From Thalassobellus sp050294475 (GTDB lineage Bacteria; Bacteroidota; Bacteroidia; Flavobacteriales; Flavobacteriaceae): a stretch of DNA of 64,000 nt. The stretch is taken from contig JBNKOE010000001.1 of NCBI GenBank assembly GCA_050294475.1, positions 186,001 through 250,000 of the forward strand. The letters are read 5' to 3'. The notes below the pieces were generated by a model that saw nothing but the letters and a program-made list of their open reading frames with translations, did no database searches and was not told the origin of the DNA. Shown here one piece after another: positions 59,955-64,000 of the stretch; the first letter of the stretch is position 1, and the number at the start of each line of letters is the position of its first letter. A program made the position numbers and the translations under genes.

Positions 59955-60364
59955 CTTTTGTCTTTTATAAATACATGTTGAGATTCTCCTTTTCCATAAA
60001 TAAAACAGTCTTTATTCAATACCAAAATCTGTTCAGAAACAGAAGTATGTGAATATACTAACTCAATAAAAAAGACACTTTTCTTTGATTTTATATTAAC
60101 TATTGTGCTATTATCACCAAAAACTAATTCGTTAGCAATCGTTTTTTCAGCTTTTGGTGGTAAATTCAATTCTTCAAGAACTTCAATAAATCCTTTATTT
60201 TTATCAAAGCAAAACCTATAAATTAAATTTTCACTACCGCCTTTTAATTTCCAATCGCCTTGAATTTCTTTTTTTACATCATTGAGATTGTTACAACATT
60301 CAAGATTTTGTGAAAATGAATTTATTGAAACTAACAAAACAATTATTTTAAACAAGTCTTTCAT
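59951..60364 (-). CDS. Secreted hypothetical protein, possibly lipocalin-like
   Basis: A 137-residue protein with a Sec signal (MKDLFKIIVLLVSINSFSQ) and a beta-rich mature part beginning VKKEIQGDWKLKGGSENLIY, the GDW/GTW start seen in lipocalin-like domains. Cys pair CC follows the signal. No close family recognised and no function can be given. Single gene, 106 bp from DUF1287. Confidence 0.65.
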   Translation of the reverse strand: MKDLFKIIVLLVSINSFSQNLECCNNLNDVKKEIQGDWKLKGGSENLIYRFCFDKNKGFIEVLEELNLPPKAEKTIANELVFGDNSTIVNIKSKKSVFFIELVYSHTSVSEQILVLNKDCFIYGKGESQHVFIKDKS

Positions 60365-60470
60365 GTAGTTACAGCTATTGCTTTTTTTATTGGTAACATT
60401 TTATTTAATCATTTCCTTGGGTATTTAAAACTTAGCTGTGAATGTTTCATAAAACACATCTGTTTTTTTA

Positions 60471-61070
60471 TCAGATTCCTGCTTTCGCAGGAATGCTAAA
60501 CCTATAATGTCCAATAATTTTAAAATTAAATAAGCAATCTTCTAAAACTTGACCACCACCAATATTATGAACAATTAAATACCGTTTTCCGTCACTCGAT
60601 TTTTTATTAACCACAATACCAATATGAGTAATAGCACCTCCTAAATTCCAACAAACAACATCTCCAGGTTTATAATCATTCGAATTTTTAGTTATTGGTT
60701 TCTCTGCTCCTTGTCTTTTAAAATAGGTCATTAAATTAGGTACACGCCTATGATCTATATTTTTATCAGTAGTTTTTAAACCCCACATTTTCGGATACAA
60801 ATTAAAATGCGCTTTCATATCTTGATGCACTTCCTTTTGCAAATCAATACCTAGTTTTCGGTAAGCTCTTATAACCACATCTGTACAAACACCTTTATCA
60901 GAAGGAACATCTCCATTAGGATAATCAATAGAAAAATAACTTGGGTCGTATGTAACCTTTTGTTTTGTTAACTGTAAAGCAACATCAGAGAGTGTTAATT
61001 GTCCTGTAACATTTTGAGCTTCAATAAAACTGAAACAAAAAACAAAGAAAATGAAAAGTAGTTTTTTCAT
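60471..61070 (-). CDS. DUF1287 secreted protein (YijF-like, NlpC/P60-type fold)
   Basis: A 199-residue protein with a Sec signal (cleaved near IEAQN). The DUF1287 core is complete: VTYDPSYFSIDYPNGDVPSD, KGVCTDVVIRAYRKLGIDLQ with the presumed catalytic Cys, DHRRVPNLMTYFKRQG, PGDVVCWNLGGAITHIGIVV with the presumed His, and LIVHNIGGGQVLED. A cell-wall amidase or peptidase role is likely from fold but unproven. The last codons (SIPAKAGI) are encoded by a 20-nt palindromic repeat. Confidence 0.9.
   Translation of the reverse strand: MKKLLFIFFVFCFSFIEAQNVTGQLTLSDVALQLTKQKVTYDPSYFSIDYPNGDVPSDKGVCTDVVIRAYRKLGIDLQKEVHQDMKAHFNLYPKMWGLKTTDKNIDHRRVPNLMTYFKRQGAEKPITKNSNDYKPGDVVCWNLGGAITHIGIVVNKKSSDGKRYLIVHNIGGGQVLEDCLFNFKIIGHYRFSIPAKAGI
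60475..60494. repeat. 20-nt palindrome (dRS3-like) inside the DUF1287 3' end
   Basis: ATTCCTGC-N4-GCAGGAAT, perfect 8-bp arms. It supplies the final codons of the DUF1287 gene, next to its stop. Confidence 0.75.
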
Positions 61071-61093
61071 AAAGGATATTTCTTTTTTATGAG

Positions 61094-61113
61094 ATTACCG
61101 CCTACGTGAGAAT
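61094..61113. repeat. Degenerate 20-nt palindrome
   Basis: ATTACCG-N6-TGAGAAT: same length, partly broken arms, 24 bp upstream of the DUF1287 start. Confidence 0.4.
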
Positions 61114-61128
61114 GCCAAAAAGTGCCTT

Positions 61129-62865
61129 TTAAAAATCAAACTTAAAAGTTGCTCCTGCTAAAAACTGAATACTTTGCACTGGAAAATTTTGCCAACGCTG
61201 ATACCCATTATTAGCTATATTATTAGCTTTAGCAAATACCGAAATTTGATCGTTAATATGATAACCAACATGTGCATTGGCATCAAAATAACTATCTAGA
61301 GAAACTACCATTGATCTTATTCCTTCAATAGGATCGTTTACTGATAATAAATCTTTTCGTTCTCCAACATAAAATAAATTAGCACCAGAAAACCAATGTT
61401 CGTCTATCTGATAATCTAAAAACAAAGATCCGTTAACATCTGGCAAATTCCAAGCTTCTACTTGATCATCGGTAGAATAACTAAAATATTCAGCTTTTAA
61501 ACCTAATTTAAAATTTCGACTAACATCTACATTTATTTCTCCTGTAAATCCAAAAGTATCTATATTATCATATACAATTCCAAATGAATTTCCAAATTCG
61601 TAATCTTCTGCATTTAGTATATCAAAAGATGTTATATTATTAATAAACAACGCTTTATTTCTATCTGCTATATAACGTCCACTAATATTATAACTCATAT
61701 TACTAGACACTTTTCCTTTTAAACCTACAAAAGCATTATACAACTGGTCGGTTGGTGTAATAAATAAAGTTGGAGACACAAACTGATTTTCGGTAGCAAA
61801 ACCGTAATACGAATTCTGAATTAAATCGCCTTGAATTCCTCCATAAGCAATTAATACATCATTTACCAACCTGTAAGTAGCCGTAACATTTGGATATATA
61901 TAAAACTTGCTCTCACCAGATTCATTATCGTTTAAATAATAGGCAGAAAGCCCAAGATTTACCGTTAAATCATCTTCTTTTATTTGATAAGTTGGCGATA
62001 TTCCTACTTGAAAATTACCATAATTTAATTCCTCATCAGTAAAATAATTTCTATCAAACGTACCACCTAAATAATCTAATTTTATATCAGTTGATATTTC
62101 TTCACCATTTACAGGAACATCTACCGTTGCTTTTGCTGTAAATCTATTTTCTCCTGAGCCCTGATTATCTCCAAACCGTCTAAAAAAGAAACTTCCAGAA
62201 TTGATATATGTATCTTCAAAACTAACATCGCCACCAAAATGCGCATTAAAAAAAGAATGGTCGACTTCTATGTCAGCAGCTTGAGCTTGCAAAACCATAG
62301 CATCTGGAACACCATACCAATTGTACATTTGATACTGAAATCCTGCTTCTACATTCCAAGCTAAATCTCTTAAACGCGAGGCATAATTCACATTAATTTT
62401 TGAATTTGAAAAATTATCATCAAAAGATAAACCTTCAATGCCTCCAGCAGATGAATGATGACTTAAATAACCGCCAACACTTTCATTTCTGCTAATAGCG
62501 TGGTTTAAATAAACTTCGCCTAAAATAGTTGTATAGGTTCCTACACCTAAAGTGGCATAATTATCATATAGTTTTATTGGCTTTGCCTTTTCAACAACCG
62601 CTGCTTTTCCTTTAGCAGGTGTGAATGTTGACGCTACAGGAAACGAAAATATATTATATTTAATTTCTTTTTTTGTTTCTGTAGTTTCATCTTCTAGAGA
62701 CGGAATTTCTTTTACTTTAAAAGCATCAGAAATTGATGGTGTATATGGTTTCACAACATCTATTACGCCTGTATTAATGGTGTCGTTTTCTCTGTTTTGA
62801 GAAAAACCATTTGTTACACTTAATATAATTACTACTAATAATATTTTTTTTATGTGCTTTCGCAT
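61129..62865 (-). CDS. Outer-membrane beta-barrel protein (TonB-receptor-like, porin size)
   Basis: A 578-residue protein with a Sec signal (IILSVTNGFSQ). A short N-terminal periplasmic part (TGVIDVVKPYTPSISDAFKV) is followed from about residue 100 by alternating beta strands (YATLGVGTYTTILGEVYL, FNAHFGGDVSFED, and more) ending FLAGATFKFDF, with terminal Phe for barrel insertion. No plug domain is visible, so it is not a full TonB-dependent receptor although the barrel resembles one. It is encoded 64 bp downstream of the TPR gene, an arrangement common in flavobacteria. Substrate unknown. Confidence 0.85.
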   Translation of the reverse strand: MRKHIKKILLVVIILSVTNGFSQNRENDTINTGVIDVVKPYTPSISDAFKVKEIPSLEDETTETKKEIKYNIFSFPVASTFTPAKGKAAVVEKAKPIKLYDNYATLGVGTYTTILGEVYLNHAISRNESVGGYLSHHSSAGGIEGLSFDDNFSNSKINVNYASRLRDLAWNVEAGFQYQMYNWYGVPDAMVLQAQAADIEVDHSFFNAHFGGDVSFEDTYINSGSFFFRRFGDNQGSGENRFTAKATVDVPVNGEEISTDIKLDYLGGTFDRNYFTDEELNYGNFQVGISPTYQIKEDDLTVNLGLSAYYLNDNESGESKFYIYPNVTATYRLVNDVLIAYGGIQGDLIQNSYYGFATENQFVSPTLFITPTDQLYNAFVGLKGKVSSNMSYNISGRYIADRNKALFINNITSFDILNAEDYEFGNSFGIVYDNIDTFGFTGEINVDVSRNFKLGLKAEYFSYSTDDQVEAWNLPDVNGSLFLDYQIDEHWFSGANLFYVGERKDLLSVNDPIEGIRSMVVSLDSYFDANAHVGYHINDQISVFAKANNIANNGYQRWQNFPVQSIQFLAGATFKFDF

Positions 62866-62929
62866 ACTTTTATATTTTTATTGACGATTGATGATTTTTT
62901 TAAACTTAGACTGATGTTAATCAAATAAA

Positions 62930-64000
62930 CTAATTTTCTTCAGTTTGAATAGATGAATTTGTTTTAGCTTCTTCTGCTTTTATTTTACTTAACTCTTCTT
63001 TGGCTTCTTCAACAACATCATCAAACTCCTTGAAATTCTCAATAACACTTTCTAAAATATAAGTGGCTTGAAATGCATCATTTAAAGCATAAAAATTCTT
63101 TGCCATCAACACTAAACCTTTGGCACTATAATACTTATAACCAGAAAAATCTTTTGCTAATTTTTGAACAGATGTATTAGATGCTTCATGCTTTCCTTCT
63201 TTATTTTTAAAATAAGCATTATAATATAAAGCTTCAGCTGCAGCTTCACCTGTAGCTGTTTTTTCAACTTCGGCATAAGCCACTTTTGCACGGTTTTCAT
63301 TTCCTGTTTTTATAGCGGAACGCGCAATAATAATGTGTGCATCACTTTTAATTTTATTATCAATTTTTGATTTTTCCAATACTTTTTCTGCATATGAAAC
63401 CGCTACATCATAGTTTTGTAATTGATAATTTGCTTTCATTAAATTAGACTGTGCAAACACAATATTTTGAGGAAAATTGGCTTCTTCCTCTAGCATTTGC
63501 AATAAAGGAATAGCATCATTCCAATTTTTAGATTCTAAATAAAACTGTGATAAACGTAATAACGCTTCTTCTGAATATTCACTTCTAGAAGCATCAACAA
63601 CATACTTATAATGTGGCGCTGCATTTGCTAATAAATCTTTCTTATAATATAATTGTGCTACATAAAAATGTGCCTGTAAAGCGTGTATTCCATTTGGAAA
63701 CTCATTTAAATAACTGTTAAATTGTTTTATTGCCTTATCGGTATTATTATCTAAATACTGTTTTTCGGCAGCTTCGTAAGTAGCATTATCTAAATCGGAA
63801 TCGGTAACTTCAACATAATCTAACGTTCGTACCCAAGCTGCATAATCATCAACCTGTCCTAAATCGATATAAATTAAACGTGCAGTAGAAACTGCTTGAA
63901 CAGCCTCTGGAGTTTCAGGATAATCGCCTGCTACTTTCTTGAATTTTGTTAATGCCTGCTCATTTTTACTTGCGTTATAATAAACTAATCCTTGACGCAA
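62930..64000 (-). CDS. Tetratricopeptide-repeat protein, 5' end cut off
   Basis: At least 356 residues, open to the window edge; the real N-terminus lies beyond 64,000. Consecutive 34-residue TPR units can be seen: ALTKFKKVAGDYPETPEAVQ, AIKQFNSYLNEFPNGIHALQ, AHFYVAQLYYKKDLLANAAP, DAIPLLQMLEEEANFP and others, resembling YbgF/BamD-like periplasmic TPR proteins. The C-terminal 45 residues are Glu/Lys-rich. It probably serves as a scaffold for the outer-membrane barrel protein encoded next to it. Confidence 0.88.
   Translation of the reverse strand: MRQGLVYYNASKNEQALTKFKKVAGDYPETPEAVQAVSTARLIYIDLGQVDDYAAWVRTLDYVEVTDSDLDNATYEAAEKQYLDNNTDKAIKQFNSYLNEFPNGIHALQAHFYVAQLYYKKDLLANAAPHYKYVVDASRSEYSEEALLRLSQFYLESKNWNDAIPLLQMLEEEANFPQNIVFAQSNLMKANYQLQNYDVAVSYAEKVLEKSKIDNKIKSDAHIIIARSAIKTGNENRAKVAYAEVEKTATGEAAAEALYYNAYFKNKEGKHEASNTSVQKLAKDFSGYKYYSAKGLVLMAKNFYALNDAFQATYILESVIENFKEFDDVVEEAKEELSKIKAEEAKTNSSIQTEEN

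Noticed and set aside
1..64000. rRNA genes, CRISPR arrays, prophage, toxin-antitoxin or defence islands.
   Set aside because: I looked for conserved rRNA blocks, regularly spaced repeats, integrases, restriction or toxin motifs and found none beyond the cassette gene and the IS110 remnant.

Overview
The window is AT-rich DNA from a member of the Bacteroidetes, most likely a marine Flavobacteriaceae. The grounds are a SusC/SusD pair, Bacteroidetes -7 promoter boxes (TAnnTTTG), A-rich start regions without clear Shine-Dalgarno sites, lipoprotein signals ending in Cys followed by short polar tails, and families common in that phylum (DUF1599, DUF4293, DoxX/BT_3928-like, ProS of the archaeal/eukaryal type). 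No species can be named from the sequence alone.

Positions 1-27,000 form a polysaccharide-utilisation region. The left part, on the minus strand, is a SusC-SusD-surface lipoprotein-GH16 laminarinase unit (GH16 cut by the window edge). An AraC-type regulator stands between it and a plus-strand operon: GH26 mannanase, Na+/sugar symporter, GH130 mannosylglucose phosphorylase, mannobiose/cellobiose 2-epimerase and GH5 mannanase. Together these make a complete beta-mannan route: endo-cleavage, uptake of mannobiose, epimerisation to Man-Glc, and phosphorolysis. A convergent minus-strand operon adds a GH3 beta-glucosidase, two SGNH-type esterases of different families and a second GH5 enzyme, which fits acetylated glucomannan. 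Beyond it come an IS110 transposase remnant, a GH2 enzyme, an unrecognised lipoprotein and a 136-bp second copy of the GH2 3' end. The region ends at a tRNA-Arg.

Positions 27,400-32,000 hold a sulfur/persulfide module: a Crp/Fnr regulator, two YeeE/YedE half-transporters, a TauE/SafE exporter, a persulfide dioxygenase-rhodanese, a DUF2892 membrane protein and an HMA protein. Two palindromic operators (GTRAC-N4-GTYAC) sit at exactly the same distance from identical -7 boxes, so the regulator probably activates both halves of the module.

Positions 32,000-64,000 are mostly core genes: clpS, prmA, tpiA, folP, cdaA, an MsbA-like exporter, truA, rho, rpsT, tRNA-Glu, proS, folE, cysS, yidD, a LolC/E-type permease, namZ, and an outer-membrane barrel with a TPR lipoprotein partner. 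This core carries small accessory structures: a single gene (43,117-44,013) flanked by two attC-like sites whose core sequences are complementary exactly as integron cassette insertion predicts; two or three copies of a dispersed 85-125 bp repeat; several 20-nt palindromes; and a nine-unit heptamer repeat lying on the stop of one gene and the start of the next.
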